Part shown: positions 12,850-26,505 of the stretch, piece by piece
Position numbering within the stretch: the first letter of the stretch is position 1
How the letters are laid out: each line of letters starts with the position of its first letter
NCBI RefSeq assembly: GCF_031755915.1
Contig: NC_083382.1
Span: forward strand, 30,402,501 to 30,466,500
Direction of reading: 5' to 3'
DNA length: 64,000 nt
DNA from: Ziziphus jujuba
Taxonomy: Eukaryota > Streptophyta > Magnoliopsida > Rosales > Rhamnaceae
Made by a program: the position numbers and the translations under genes
The notes under the pieces: generated by a model
The model's input: the letters and a program-made list of their open reading frames with translations, nothing else
The model's database searches: none
What the model was told of the DNA's origin: nothing

Positions 12850-12995
12850 ATTTATATAGTACTTCTATAAATTTTTTATATGTGATAAAAAATAATTAAT
12901 ATGATTTTAGATGATTGATATAATTTTATATTTTTATTTTATATTTTATTTTTACTATGCGTTAAAAAATTTATACAACAACCATATAAAAATAG
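12850..12995. mobile_element. Short MITE-like inverted repeat
   Basis: The left arm (12850-12883, TTTATATAGTACTTCTATAA...) and the reverse complement of the right arm (12959-12995) share TATAAATTTTTTA and TTTATAT-G blocks over about 34 bp. The element would be about 146 bp, AT-rich and non-coding, typical of plant MITEs. Confidence 0.45.
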
Positions 12996-13318
12996 ATTAT
13001 CAAAAAATTACTGGATTTTTTTTGGCAGTTGGTATGGTTGTAAGCATGACTACATCAAACTACATCAAAAAAACCCTTTTTCGTTGAAAACTCCATTTCT
13101 TCTTCTTTTTTTTTTTTTTTTTTTTTTTGGTGAATATATTTTTTCCATTTCTTTCTAGAAACCTTTATTAAAGATCAATGCTTTCATTTTCTTACCTTAA
13201 ATGGATCCTCGATTCATGTGAAAAATATGGCTATGTTGCCATTTTTCTTTTTCTTTGTCGTTTTTGTCCTTTTCCTAATTAATTTTATTTTTTTCCCCTT
13301 TTCTTATTTCTTAGTTCC

Positions 13319-13510
13319 TATATAAATGGAGGGTAATACCGTTAGATGAGCAAGTCTGGCCGGTGACCAGTTTGGGACCTAGGAGTCATCCCAAGGTGAA
13401 GATTCTACTTCTGACGCGTGGCAGAAGAAGGTAGACATTACGTGGATTCAAATGGTTCACTGACAACCTGGGCAATCTTCATGGATAACATCGATCTCTG
13501 TTGTGGAATT
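13319..13510 (+). other. TATA-led GC-richer island, possible non-coding transcript
   Basis: CTATATAAATGG at about 13319-13330 resembles a TATA box. It is followed by about 160 bp of markedly more GC-rich, non-repetitive DNA inside AT-rich surroundings. Two short stems are visible: CTGG...CCAG and TTGGGA...TCCCAA. No long open frame and no known ncRNA signature is recognised. Confidence 0.3.
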
Positions 13511-13519
13511 CCGATATAA

Positions 13520-14498
13520 ATGCATATGTACAGATAACTATAGCATCTCATCTCATTCTGGAATTTTTCGTGGAACAATTGGAAATTATTTGCTGGGTGG
13601 AATTTTTTCCCTTCTCATTTTTTTGTTGGGTTGGTGTATTGGGTGAGATTTACGTATACGACTTCTTCTTTTTTTTTTTCTTTTTTTTTTTTTTTTTTGA
13701 AAATATTAATTGGATAAGGACTCGATTTAATATATGACCAAGTCTAATTTATTTATTATTAAGAAAATTACAACTTAATTATATCATCTTTTCAATATCC
13801 ATTCTTTTGCACAAACTTGTTGCACATGAATAAATAAATAATTAAAAATTTATTTCATGCAAAGATCGATTGATCGGGGCAAGAAATTTTACATGCCTTG
13901 TAAGTTGTAAATATCAATCTTTTCAATAAAAGAAGGCTGAATTAATAAAGAAAAAGCTAGCAATTAACCAAGACTAGCCACTAAAAACAGAAAACAAATC
14001 TTGTTAATTTATATATATTTATTATGTACTTTGTATTTGAACTTCTTCTTGGTTTGATTCCATCAAATTTAATTTGCTCACGGCACATATAAGTGCTTAG
14101 TAATTACCTCTGCTTAGGGTAATTTCTGTCTCCTCACTATTGGCCAGTTGTCTTGGAAACTTACTATTAGTACTATATGTCATCTTTTTTTTCCTTTTTA
14201 AATAGCAAAATTAATTAGTCCAACTTTTTACTTTAAAGCCTTTCTTGAATTTCATTTTAAGTCTTTAGGTAACTAATCTACGTGTTCTTTTTCTTATTAA
14301 AAAAAAAACGAAGAGTTAAAGTTTTCCAAATATGTGTTCATTAGATTAATGTATCCATGATTTATTTGGTTAGTTCGCTACACATTCACGCAGTTTAACA
14401 ACTAACTAGCCATGTTGCAATTATTTTACATGAGTAGCACATTAAAAGGAAAAGTCAAGTACGAAAAAGTAGTATTTCTATGTCCTAGGTAGTTTTAA

Positions 14499-14529
<31 letters not shown>

Positions 14530-14732
14530 ATAGTTTATCTCAAGTAAAAGATTATTTTATTTAATTAAATTAAGATACATTTTTTAATCATTAAATTTTA
14601 TTAAATTAAGGTATATCTTTGCTGATTATTAAATTTTATCAATAGAATAAATTTTATTTTTTAAATGAAATTCCAACCGTTATCAATTAGAAACTTTATT
14701 TTAATAAAATAATCGAATGTTATTAAATATGC

Positions 14733-14763
<31 letters not shown>

Positions 14764-16740
14764 TTAAACTTATTACAAATGAGAATTCAAATCAAATTTG
14801 AATTGTGGAGTTGCAAATGTATTCTTGGCCTAGCCAAGGAATACTATGTGCTATATAATCTGACTTTATAATAATAAAGGACAGCTTTTAACTTTAATAA
14901 TAAAATCCTTATAGTAGAAAACAAAGGAGAACAAATAAACAAACTTTAAATCTCGCAAACAATATGTATCATTTTTTTTAATAAAATCATAGCATACTGG
15001 AAATATGAAATAATTAGTTAGACTAAAAAAATTCCACCTAGTACATGTAAAAACGCTATTTTAATAAACCAAATAGTTGGAACTTCAAACAAATGGAAAA
15101 ACCACCATGTGCGTTACCTGTTTTTTTTTAAATGATATATTGATTATATATCTCACAAAACAATGTCATGCTTCTTAAAAATTTGATTCCCAAGAGATTT
15201 GGATGCATGTGTACGAGGATATGGTCACATTAATATATGCAACAGTTTGCTGAGAATCTCTTATATATTTTAAAACAATATGAACAATATTTATATGTTT
15301 TGTAGTATAGTTGGACATGGGGAAATATGGGGATATATAATTATATAGGATTTGCATTGAGACTATACAGCTCATCGGTTAGAAGGTTGAACCGTTGAAG
15401 GAAAAAGGATAAGGACGATGAAAAAAGTTAAATAAAAAATAAAGAGAGGGCTAAGAGTGTATATATACTTTATATGAGGGGCCTTACAATAAATGGACAA
15501 AGTATGAAGGCTAGGGAATACTAATAATTAAATGAATGAATGGTTTTCGAGCCTTGAGTACCTTCTTCCATTTCTTTTAGTTATTAATTATTCTCCTTTT
15601 TATAAAGGAGTCTCTCTTTTTGAATTTTCTAGACATCCTCTCTTTTCCCCCCTTTTCCCCAACCACCACAACTATTCTAGAAAACAACAATCGACAACAT
15701 AAACATATTAATTGGATTAAAACCAAACTTGCTTTACAATATTAATTTGAAAGTGCTTTATATAAAATTTTTTTTAAGATATTGCCAAACTCATCTCAAT
15801 CTCGTAGACCGGTTTATATTTATATCCAAATTAAGTAAACAAACCCGAAAATTAATTTATATTTGAAAAAAAAAAAAAATTCCCTTTGGGGACTAACCAA
15901 TGGCATTCTTTCTCTTTTTTAATGAAAACCAATGGCATAGTTCATTCCACTGTTTTTTAAACGGAGAACACGAGTTCAAAAACCATCAATATAAATAATT
16001 TTAACCACAAAAATTTATCATTAGGGTCATGCTCTTTTTTTTTTTTAATTTTTTTAACCCTCCCACTACCTTTGACACAAATTTTAAATAATTATTTCTT
16101 TTTCCATTAAATGTTCGGTAGACTCTAGCTAAACAATATCAAATTGTTCAATATATATCAATTAAACAATATAAATATATTCAATTAACTAGCCCTATAC
16201 ATATTTTTTATATTAACAATTGCATTATTTTTTTATAGCATAAAGATAAATATTTAACCAATCCAAGTAGAGTATAATTTATTCATAAATTTCAATAAAT
16301 TATTTTAAATGTAATTATATATTGATGGAAAATGTTTAATCAATAAAATATTCAAACCTTAGAAAAATTTAGTAAAATAAAATTTTACATGAAAATATGA
16401 TTAAGGTTGGCACGTTGAAGGATATTTAAATCTCCTTTGTAAAATCAAATTATATTTAAAACAATTAAATAATGCATATATAAAAATTATATTACATAAT
16501 AAATAAATTAAAGTTAAATGTTTACATTGTAAAAATATATATATATATATATATATATATTTTAAAGATAAAAAATATATTTAGTTTTTATTAGATGATA
16601 TGTAGAGAACAATTTAATTTAATGCTCAAGGGGCACCAACTAATACACACCTCACTTAACAGGACAACCTCTATTATTAAAACTTTGTTTCGATTTCCCT
16701 TGAAAATTAGTTGGACTTTCAATTCGTGATTTTGAGCCGG
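13520..16740. other. AT-rich intergenic DNA
   Basis: No gene is recognised. It holds poly-T (13660-13700), AT microsatellites (14510-14530, 14733-14753, 16536-16560) and a degenerate GAGTTCAAAAACC B-box-like site near 15973 without a convincing A box. Confidence 0.55.
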
Positions 16741-16762
16741 AAAGCAACCATTTTATTATTTG

Positions 16763-16893
16763 AGGCCCATCAGTCATCTGATATACTTTGGGCTTGAATT
16801 GCAGGCCAAGGTTGCCAAATGTCCGGACCGGCTTTTAGCCCATTAGATTCCGCTCAAGTTTAACCCATACAACAAATGTATAAGCTATGGGCC
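16763..16893. promoter_or_regulatory. Site II (TCP-type) motif cluster upstream of VHA-d
   Basis: Four GGCCCA/AGCCCA-type motifs on both strands lie at 16764 (GGCCCA), 16789 (TGGGCT), 16837 (AGCCCA) and 16888 (TGGGCC), 340-470 bp before the VHA-d ATG. Such site II elements are typical of housekeeping and mitochondrial or growth-linked plant promoters. A telo-box-like TTAGGGTTT follows near 17080. Confidence 0.5.
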
Positions 16894-17229
16894 TATTATC
16901 AATTCAGCAATGGATGGATAAAGACGAAAAAAAATAGAGGGTAACAACGGAATTTCAATCCCGTAACTAGAAACCGATCGATTCCCTCTGCATCTGAAAT
17001 TTCCGATTTGTACCGGGTACCAAATCTATCATTGGTGGTCCTTTTCTTTTAACCCTGCAATTCAGCTCAGTCTGCATCGTTAGGGTTTCGATTTTCTTGT
17101 CTTCTTCGTTTCGTCTTCTGGTTCTTCGATCCTGCTCTGCCTCTCAATTCTGGTTAATATTTCTCAGATCCGACTTTAACAGATCGCAGTAATTTGGTTG
17201 AATTTTTTTTTTTTTTTTTTGGGAGAAAA

Positions 17230-20200
17230 ATGTACGGGTTCGAGGCGTTGACATTCAACATTCATGGAGGTTACCTGGAGGCTATAGTTCGGGGACACCG
17301 TGCGGGACTCCTCACGGCCGCCGATTACAACAATTTGTGCCAGTGCGAGACCCTCGAAGACATCAAGATGCACCTTTCCGCCACCGAGTACGGTCCCTAC
17401 CTCCAAAACGGTTCGTTTTTTCTTCCCATTATTCTTTATCTTGCGAAGCGAATTATTGATTTTTATAATTTGTAGATATTTAATTTTGCTTATGCTCAAC
17501 TCAAATGTGATCAATTTTGATATAGTTAATTTTTTTTTTATTATTATTTTTTTTTGGAGTAGCAATTATGTCTCATTTCGTGAATCAAAATTTAGTTGAA
17601 TACTTAGTGAGCTGATTCACTATTGAATTCTCGAAGGGAATAGAATTGCTGGTGATTTGGTTGCTAAAAGCATGTTTAGTGAATTGCATATGCAAGTATT
17701 TAGCATTTTTTTTGTTTAAAAAATGCTGTTAGATCTAACCAGTACTTGATGGATCAGCTGGATGTATACTTAATTAGAAGCAACAAATCAAGCTTGTTTG
17801 GCCAGAGCATGTTTTTGAAGTTTTACTTACTGTGCTTCCTGGTTTTGATTAATTGCTTGCAGAACCATCACCGTTACATACAACTACAATTGTGGAGAAG
17901 TGTACTCTTAAATTGGTTGATGAGTATAAGCACATGCTATGCCAAGCCACAGAACCCCTCTCAACCTTCTTAGAATATATTACGTAAGCAGTTTTCTCTC
18001 ATTATTTTTGGATTTGTTGGACTTTCTTCACCTTTGTAGAAATATCGACTCCATTTGTTTCTTTTATATGGGTCCTGGTGAATTGTCAAATTTCGATTTT
18101 TTTCTTAGATCAAGAATAACTAGGAGTTTAGAAAGTATAAGTTTGTTGGGCTAAGGATATGTTTATTCCCGTGAAAATTTGCATTTATGAATGCTATTAC
18201 ATCTATGGCTTGACTAGCCTAATTAGTTCGCAAAATTAATTATTTAACCAGCCTGATGTCATTTCAATGCTTTTATCTTTTCCCCATGATTATAAAAGAT
18301 ACCATGTTATCATGCATATCTTCTAAAGAGTGCTTGCTCCAGCTCAACCCAATTTAAGTTCACCTTATGCTTGAAACTTGGAATTTCCAACTCTTGTTCA
18401 TGAAAATGCTTTGAGTTGAGGGGGCTGTTGAGATCGTGTAGTCCTAGGTGAACTTACAAGTCTTGTGGACTTGACAATCTCTGACAAAGGAGATGTGCTT
18501 TAACTTGTTCTACCATAATGTTTTTGATTCTTCTTACAGATATGGTCACATGATTGACAATGTTGTCCTCATTGTCACTGGAACCCTGCATGAGAGAGAT
18601 GTTCAGGAGCTACTGGAAAAATGCCATCCACTGGGCATGTTTGACAGGTATGATCATGCTATTCTTTTTCCATCTCCCATTTTTCACCAATAAAAGATAT
18701 GTATATAATATATATGTCATATATATCTTTATGAATTTAATAAGATTCTTTCTTATAGTAGTTTTCTTCTTTTATCATCAGCATTGCTACCCTGGCAGTT
18801 GCACAAAACATGCGGGAACTTTATAGATTGGTTCTTGTTGACACACCACTTGCTCCGTATTTCTCTGAGTGTATTACATCGGAGGTACAGAATACTTGGC
18901 TGCTTCTACATGTTTGTTTTCTGTAAGCTAGTGACGCATAGCATTTGGTTGCTTCGTGGCTGTTTTACCCTTGACAATTTAGTGATGGACAATTTTCTCT
19001 AGGCCTTTTGGATAATTAGTTGATCCATGTGATTAGAAATAGTTGAGGTTCATCATTATGGACTGAGATAATAAGATAATGAGGATAATAAGGAACTTTA
19101 TCTTTATTTTAAATTTTGATGGTTGTAAAGAGTTCAACTTTACCTTTATTTTGATGCCTGCTATACCTATTTTTCTTTTTCCAGGATTTGGATGACATGA
19201 ATATTGAGATAATGAGGAACACTCTTTACAAGGCATACCTTGAAGATTTTTACAGGTTTTGTCAAGTGAGTGTTGATTGTTAGTTGGACATATTTCTTTC
19301 CATCTGGTAATAGTTTAATATTCACCTTAATTTTTCATTAATTATGATTTCTTTTCTGATAGAAACTTGGTGGCGCCACAGCTGAAATCATGTCTGACCT
19401 ACTTGCCTTTGAGGCTGATAGAAGGGCTGTTAATATCACCATAAATAGGTACTCTCAATGCTGAGTTTTTTTGATAAATTTTCCTTTTTAATCTTCACCA
19501 TTTTAGTAGTTAGAGTCCCAGAAATTGTTAAATTTCAAGATTTCTTTTTATATCACTGATGATATTTTCTTTTTGCAGCATTGGCACTGAGCTTACTCGC
19601 GATGATCGTAGAAAGTTGTATTCGAGTTTTGGTTTACTGTAAGCTCTTGGCTTCTTTCGACTCTTATGTAACTTGGTATATATGCTGTATATGTCCCATT
19701 CTGGAATCTTATATCTGATGATATTTTGCTTATTTTTAAACAGTTATCCCTATGGTCATGAGGAGCTTGCTGTCAGTGAGGACGTTGACCAGGTTTGTAT
19801 GGGTCTGAAATGTGAGATTAAAGAAATAGTTTTCATACTGATCTGAAATGTGATCTATTGCTTAGAGGTTTTTGCTTTTAGAAGGTCTTGTGCTCTTTAA
19901 TGAAGTTAGTACTAGCTCCCTTTGGTTGGAGCTATAAGATTTTATGGACTTTCAAACCCACTGGTTTCTTCATTTTTGATGGTTGATCTGTTGCAATACA
20001 AGGCAACAAGCAACTATAGTTTATTGTTAGGAAACTTCTGGGTTCATTTAAATGCTTGATGTCGATGGCATTCTAGATGCTTGTTCGGAATCCATTTTTC
20101 ATCTTAACTAAATGTAATACTGTTACTTACCCATTGACCTCTTCCAAGAAGTTTACCTTCTCAAGGCACGTATTGCAAATTTCTGCTTTAAATTCTGCAT

Positions 20201-20792
20201 GGTTCAACTTCAAACTCATCAGGTTAGGAGGAAAACAATGAATAAAAAAACTTGGAAGTTTTACTTAAACTTTTGGCTCAGTCCATTCCGACAAAGTCCA
20301 ATAGTTGTTTCTCGCTTAAATATTGTCTCTTGTTTTGTTATAAGTATTGGTTCACTGAGGATTCAACTGGTGGATATTTTAGGTTCGTGCTGTCATGGAA
20401 AAATATCCTCCTTATCAGTCTATTTTCTCTAAATTATCTTATGGGGAGAGTCAGATGCTTGACAAGGCATTCTATGAAGAGGAGGTGAAAAGGCTCTGCT
20501 TAGCATTTGAACAGCAGGTATACATATATATATATATATATATATATTCTTAGCAGTCTCTCTATGGCTCAGCTGCATGGTATTAGAAATTTGTATTTCA
20601 TTTGATACTTATCCCTGATTATTGTTTACTCATCAACATCTTTTGTGCTCTGAGCTGCAGTTCCACTATGGGGTTTTCTTTGCATACATGAGGTTGAGGG
20701 AGCAGGAGATCAGGAACTTGATGTGGATATCTGAGTGTGTTGCACAGAACCAGAAATCTAGAGTTCATGATAGTGTGGTCTTCATATTTTAA
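17230..20792 (+). CDS. VHA-d: V-type H+-ATPase subunit d (V0 sector)
   Basis: Exons: 17230-17410, 17863-17983, 18540-18647, 18782-18884, 19185-19265, 19363-19448, 19579-19638, 19744-19792, 20383-20517, 20661-20792, giving 351 aa, the usual plant length. It is a peripheral subunit that caps the membrane c-ring and couples it to the central stalk of the vacuolar proton pump on tonoplast, trans-Golgi and endosome membranes. The whole protein is of the conserved family: N-terminal [20 protein letters not shown], middle [55 protein letters not shown], and C-terminal [12 protein letters not shown] before VHDSVVFIF. There is no signal peptide or membrane segment, as expected. The ATG lies 10 bp after an 18-T run in the leader. 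All junctions keep frame with GT-AG introns. It is very likely a constitutive gene. Confidence 0.97.
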
Positions 20793-21874
20793 TTGGGGCT
20801 CCAATCCAATCGGCCGTTTGTTAGAAATAATCATTTGTTCTTTTGCACAATCTTCTGTATATCTCCTCCCCCATCCCATCCTCTAATGAACTGTAGAGAT
20901 GGGTGCGGTTGCACTGTTTGCAATGTTGTGTGTTGCGAATAAGTACTTTTATTTTATGCTATATATTTGTTATGTAGAGGGGAAAATTACTTGAATTAAG
21001 ATTCATAAAATATTTTGGGTGTGATAACGATTCGAATTTATATACTGTGATTCCATATTGTAATAATAGTGGCAGTTGCAACTGAATTTTTGGCATTTCT
21101 TTTTTAGTTATTTTAGTGCATAGTTTGAATATTTTTTTTTAATATATATATATATATATATTGGAGTGGAGGATTGAAACTGTTGAATTTTATCTACGTT
21201 TGTAACTTATGCGGTCAACTATTCATTAACTCTAAAATTAAGTTTGGAAAATGGGCGAGACACAATTGTAAGCTTTCAATCGTTCTGGATGATCCGAGAG
21301 TAAATAAAGTAAAGTAAATTAAAAATTTGATCTCTAAAATTTGATTGGACGATGCAAGTTATATGTTTCCATTAAAAACAAACAAGTAAATAAATATACG
21401 AGTTATAGGCTCAACTTGATTATATTATAGATTTAAAAAGGTTAACTATAAAATTATTTTAAGATTGGATGTGAAACTTAATTCCTATATAAAAATGAAA
21501 TTTAAAGTAATATTTCAATTTTATCACATATACATTTTTTGATATTTAAAGTAATTTTTTTTATTTCAGAAAAAAAAATAATTATACATTAGAAATTAGA
21601 CTTTTTCTATTTATAAAAAATTAAAAAAAAAAATCAAACACGTGACATGTCACGTTACCGGGAAAGAAGAGTCTGTGTAACAGAGTCGGCAACGGGAACA
21701 TCCAGCCTTTTGTTGCTTTTGGTTGCTAAAATTCAGAATCAGAAGCGGCGAATTTCTTGCCAAAGCTCTATCTGTCTCTTTGTTGCCCAATTGCCAATAA
21801 CTGCCACTTTTCCTCGACTTGCCCAAATTTCAAGGCTTCCACATCAATTTTCCATGAAGTTCTAAATTCAGGTG
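20793..21874. other. Intergenic region between VHA-d and the F-box/WD40 gene
   Basis: It contains the VHA-d 3' flank and the next gene's promoter. An (AT)n run lies at about 21141-21161. No gene is seen. Confidence 0.7.
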
Positions 21875-24800
21875 ATGGCAGACTCAGTTTCATCAACATT
21901 AACATCGACGTCGAATAATCCGAACCAGAGCTCAACATATTTGACAAACCTATGGGATCTTGACGTGGATTCGCTGGCTCATTGTTCCAGCTATCTCAGC
22001 CTCCAGGACCTCTCCAACATGGCCATGACCTGCAAGTATTTTAGAAAGGTCGCTTATTCCGACTCCGTCTGGCTTCGTTGGTTCAGGTTCTCCTCCATTT
22101 CCTTCTTGGCTCGCTCATTTCTTGAAACTGAGACCTTTTACCATCATTTATCTGATAATTGTTTATGATTTTTTTTTTATTTTTTTTTTTATTTTTATTA
22201 TTATTTTTTTTTTTATGGAGTTGCAATGAAAAGTTTAATATTCGTTTGCCTATTAGAATTACAGGCAGTGTTTTAGCATTGCCTTTTGGGTTTAGATGAG
22301 TAATGGATTGAGCGTTGAAATTTCAAATTTTTTTTTCCCCCGCCTCCTTGTAGGGAGCATTGGCGGCATGAAACGCCTTCCAGTTCATCGCCGACATCAG
22401 GAATCAGGGACGCTTATTTAGCTAGGCGTACGGCATTGCGGCAGTTTAAGTTCCTCGATCCAATCGTTATTGACTACTTTCTAGATGCAAAACCTTTTGA
22501 TCATATTCTGTTTGACAAAAATGAGATTGTATTTTCTCAGGTATCATAGTTTCTTACTTTTTTGTTCCCCTGGTTTTTTGGTGTTTTCTTAACCTTGTAC
22601 TTCTTATAATTTATTAATGTAGAAAAAATAATTGATTATTTTTGAACTTTATACATCAACCCTGATATTATTCTTGCTATATTACTATGCCTAAGGGTTC
22701 CTTGATACGGAAGATGAAGATTTGTAGCATGAAAAGTGGAGGAGATTCGGTTTACAATCTAAATGATCACAAAGCTAGAATTACTTGCATGAGGTGGGCA
22801 TTTTACTTGGTTTCTTTCTTCTAGTTCCGTTTATGTCATTCGTGCATTGATAATATTTATTTTGCGTGCCATCATTAATTGGTTTGAAGTTTCTTGACTA
22901 CTTGTTGTGCCATACATTATGTATTATCCTGTAATTTTCAGTCACTAGTTATTGCGAAAAGCATAAATTTTTTCAAATTTTATTTTATTTTATTTTTCTT
23001 TTTCCGTATGTCAGTAAGAGGATTTTTATTCTATCCTTTATATATTTCCTTTAATTTATCATGAAGAGACAACTCTGTTCACATAACTAGCTGAAATTTC
23101 ATATTAAGTAAAGCCTTGTAAAAAGCTGAGGAACTGGGATGACAGATTGCATCTAGACACTTATTTTAAGTATTTTGGATCTTTTGCAAATGTAAGGTCA
23201 GTTAGTCCATATTCAAGCAATAGTTTTTAATGAAGCACATGGTGGATGATAATCTATGTCCTTTTTGTTCTTGTTATGTTTTTAAGATGGATGTCAAAGC
23301 ATACACTTAGGCAGCAAGTCCTTTTATATTCTGTTACTTGTAGCAAATGCAAATTTCATTTATTAAAAAGATGCCATTTCAATAGCATTTTAACTTTTGA
23401 ACTACAATGGTTTGAACTGCAGGTTGTTTTCATTGAATGAAACTTCTTTATTTCGAAGTGAATCCCAAAGAAATGAGAATCTTTTGGTAACCTCGAGCAG
23501 TGATCACTCAATTCGCCTGTGGTGGAAGGTATTGCGTGAATTAGCTACGTTGACTATCCCTTGAGCAAAGAATAAGCCCATATCCATTGGCGTATATCAT
23601 GCCCATTCTTAATTTTTTTTGGTTTTGATATTCAAACAATTTATTCACTTATCATTGGTCTTAACAAATTTTGGAAGGGCATAATTCATTAGTTATTATT
23701 AGTTTCTTGGCCAACATTTTATGCTATAGCTAATTTTGTTTTAAATTGAACATTTGTTGATTTTCAACGTTTGTCTGTACGCCTATTCTAAACCCACAAC
23801 TCTCCTAATTTCATGCCTCATATAGGGTGCAAGCCAACGATGTTTTAGAGGTCACAATGGTCCAGTTACAATGCTATCGGATAAATTATTAGGCCATGGT
23901 ATTGGAGAAGTTTTGGCAAGTGGAGGGGAAGATGGTACAGTTCGCCTTTGGTCCCTTAGCTCCAGTGGTAAACGCGGTCAGCAATCTTTGAAGGCTACAT
24001 TATATGGTCATGAAAAACCCATAAAATTAATTTCTGTTGCTGGGTATGAGTTGACTTCCTGAAGGACACTATTTTCCTATCTTAATACTAGATAAGCTTC
24101 ATATTATGAATATATGCTTTATATTTTTTTTTCTCAATCTTGTGGTTCTTGTATTTCTTTTAACTCTTGATGCTATTTTCAGTTGATGATTGAAAAATGG
24201 AAAAACTTACTGTTTTTGCTTTGAATATTGTTGATTCATGTTATATTAACCAGTTAACTCAATTAGAAAGAAAACTTTAGAGATAACACGCTTTACATTT
24301 CATTATAACTAAACTCTGAATTGTATTCTTCTTTAGGTAGATTTTAAAATTACATCATACCATCTATTGGATAGAGGCACAATATGGTTTGGTTTAGGTA
24401 TATAAAAAGGAAAACAAGATTTTGTTATGATTGAGTGACCCAAATTTTATCTGGTTAAGATATTGAGTAACTTTAGGGATTTTATTTTATTTATTATTAT
24501 CATTTTTTTTAGCTTGATTGGAGGTTTGAATTGTTCAGATTCACCCTGCCTTTAATGGGATTGAATAACAATTCAATATCCCAAAATTGATAATACAGTG
24601 GAATTCATGATTGGTATAATGAGTTCCATTATTTCACCCGGCTAGATATTACAATTTAGATAACACATAATAAGTACTCGGATGGAAAAGACTGTCATGC
24701 CTCAATTGGTTGTTTGTTTATTTCAGATGTATTTTGTGACTATTATAAATATTTTGGATTTTCTTATATATGATAAATAGCATCATAGTTTGGGAAATGC

Positions 24801-25935
24801 CTTATATTGTATCTAATTTGCTTTGGGATGATTATTTTCTTTAATGGCTCTGATCGATTATTTTGTTTTTCTTCTTTTCATTTCACTGGATGCCTCCAGC
24901 CACAAAACCTCTCTTTTGGTGACCATCTCAAATGATTCTAAGGTATCTCAAGTCATCCTTTCTGCAAGCCTATTTATTAAGATTTTATTAGTAAAGTCAA
25001 ACTTGCCCAAGTACAAGGAACAGAAAGTTAGCCTTGGGTTCTATGTTATGGTTTACTTTTATGGTTTTTGCACTTGGCTTTCTGACATTTTTGAAGCTTT
25101 TAATAAGGTAAGGGTTTGGGATACAACTACATCATCTGCTGTTCGTTCGTCGTGCTGTGTTGGAATGACTTCTACTCATGGTGCACCTGTGAACATGAAG
25201 TGTCATGATTCGTTGTTATATGTTGCTGCTGGTTCCTCTGTTGTTGCTATTGATCTGAGGACAATGCAAAAAGCTATCACTGCGGCAATTTGTCAATCAA
25301 AGTTGTATTCATTTGAGGCTATGCCTTCAAAGTCCTTAATCTGCACAGGCAGTAATGACAGGTTAGAGTTTAAAATATCTATACCCATATATAGTTTTTG
25401 TCTCTGTGTTATTCAACTCATTCCGTTAACCTTTTGTACCATATTTGATAAAATAAATCTCAGGTAGTTTTTTAGATGGTTTGAGCCTAATAAGTTCAAT
25501 ACGCTGATTTCCATATTTGAACATGTATTGAACAAAAGATGTTATTTATGCTGCAGAGCAATGCTTTGGGATATTAGAAGGAACCAGGATATAGTGAAAC
25601 CTGAACCAATAGCTGAGTTGGATGGACACACAGGTCCAGTGACTTTTTTGCACATGGATCCATATAAAATAGTTACTGCAGGGACTGAAGATTACCTTGT
25701 AAATGTTTGGGAGGCAAACACTGGGACACATGCTAATTCCTTGACATGTGATTCTCCTGAAGAACAAAGTGGCTATTCTGGGTGTTCGGCCATGGCAGTA
25801 GATGGTTATCGAATTGTTACAGCTAGCTATGGTGGAGAGGAGGGAGTTATACGTTTTAGGGACTTCAGTGATGCTTCTTGCCCAATTGTTAAAAATGAAG
25901 ATGATAATGCTTCAAAGTTTTGGAGTCTGTCCTAA
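21875..25935 (+). CDS. F-box protein with WD40 repeats
   Basis: Exons: 21875-22086, 22354-22540, 22696-22793, 23423-23528, 23826-24043, 24900-24942, 25108-25361, 25557-25935, giving 498 aa. An F-box lies at about residues 28-70 (LDVDSLAHCSSYLSLQDLSN then MAMTCKYFRKVAYSDSVWLR). WD40/YVTN repeats run from about residue 150 to 470. Repeat ends are visible as SSDHSIRLWW, GGEDGTVRLWSLS, SNDSKVRVWDT, GSNDRAMLWDI and GTEDYLVNVWE. This layout suits an SCF E3 ligase substrate receptor, with the F-box binding SKP1/ASK and the propeller binding the target. It resembles the single-copy Arabidopsis F-box/WD40 gene AT3G52030 from memory, whose target is not known to me. The start is the ATG of MADSVSS. An in-frame GTG lies one codon earlier but is not a start. 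Confidence 0.9.
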
Positions 25936-26505
25936 GTGATACTGATGTCTAAATTGATTTTCTTGTATAGTATTAGATCTATCAGTAAAGCTTTCTTTCT
26001 ATTTTCACTGGGGATTATATCCCCATTTTGTTCATAGCATACTTTTAGGGGTGGTTTCTCGTTTGCATTATGCACGAGGTATGGGAGATGTATGGATTTT
26101 GTTTGTATGCATATATACTACATGAGTAGGAAATAGATAAAGAGTATTGATGCTTAAATGGAATGGAATTTTTAGGTAATGATTATGGGCTTTCATGTTT
26201 CGACGTTCTTTTATCTTCGTGAAAATCAATGCATCACTAAACCAATCAATAACTTTTGTCTCAAAATTGTGAATTTATGGAAAATGAATAAATTTACAAA
26301 ACCAAAAAGGCACCATAAAACCTAGATTTAATTTTACATCCCCAGAGCAGAGATCCGGGCAAGAGCACAGGAGTGAGGCACTTCCCAACAACTCTTTCAT
26401 CATCCCAGAAGTCAATCGACAAGAAGCAGCGAGTCCACTCCATTTAACCTTCCCTACCATTTTCCCCAAATCTCTCATCACAAAAAAATAAAAATAGAAA
26501 AAAGA
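25936..26505. other. Intergenic region, 3' flank and promoter
   Basis: 570 bp hold the 3' flank of the F-box/WD40 gene and the promoter and leader of the next gene in the same direction. No separate gene is seen. Confidence 0.7.

Noticed and set aside
13319..13510. Idea of telomerase RNA, 7SL, U6 or another known ncRNA
   Set aside because: No telomere template, no upstream sequence element and no known conserved motif of these RNAs is visible.
15900..16010. Second SINE or tRNA candidate
   Set aside because: A B-box-like GAGTTCAAAAACC is present but no A box at suitable spacing.
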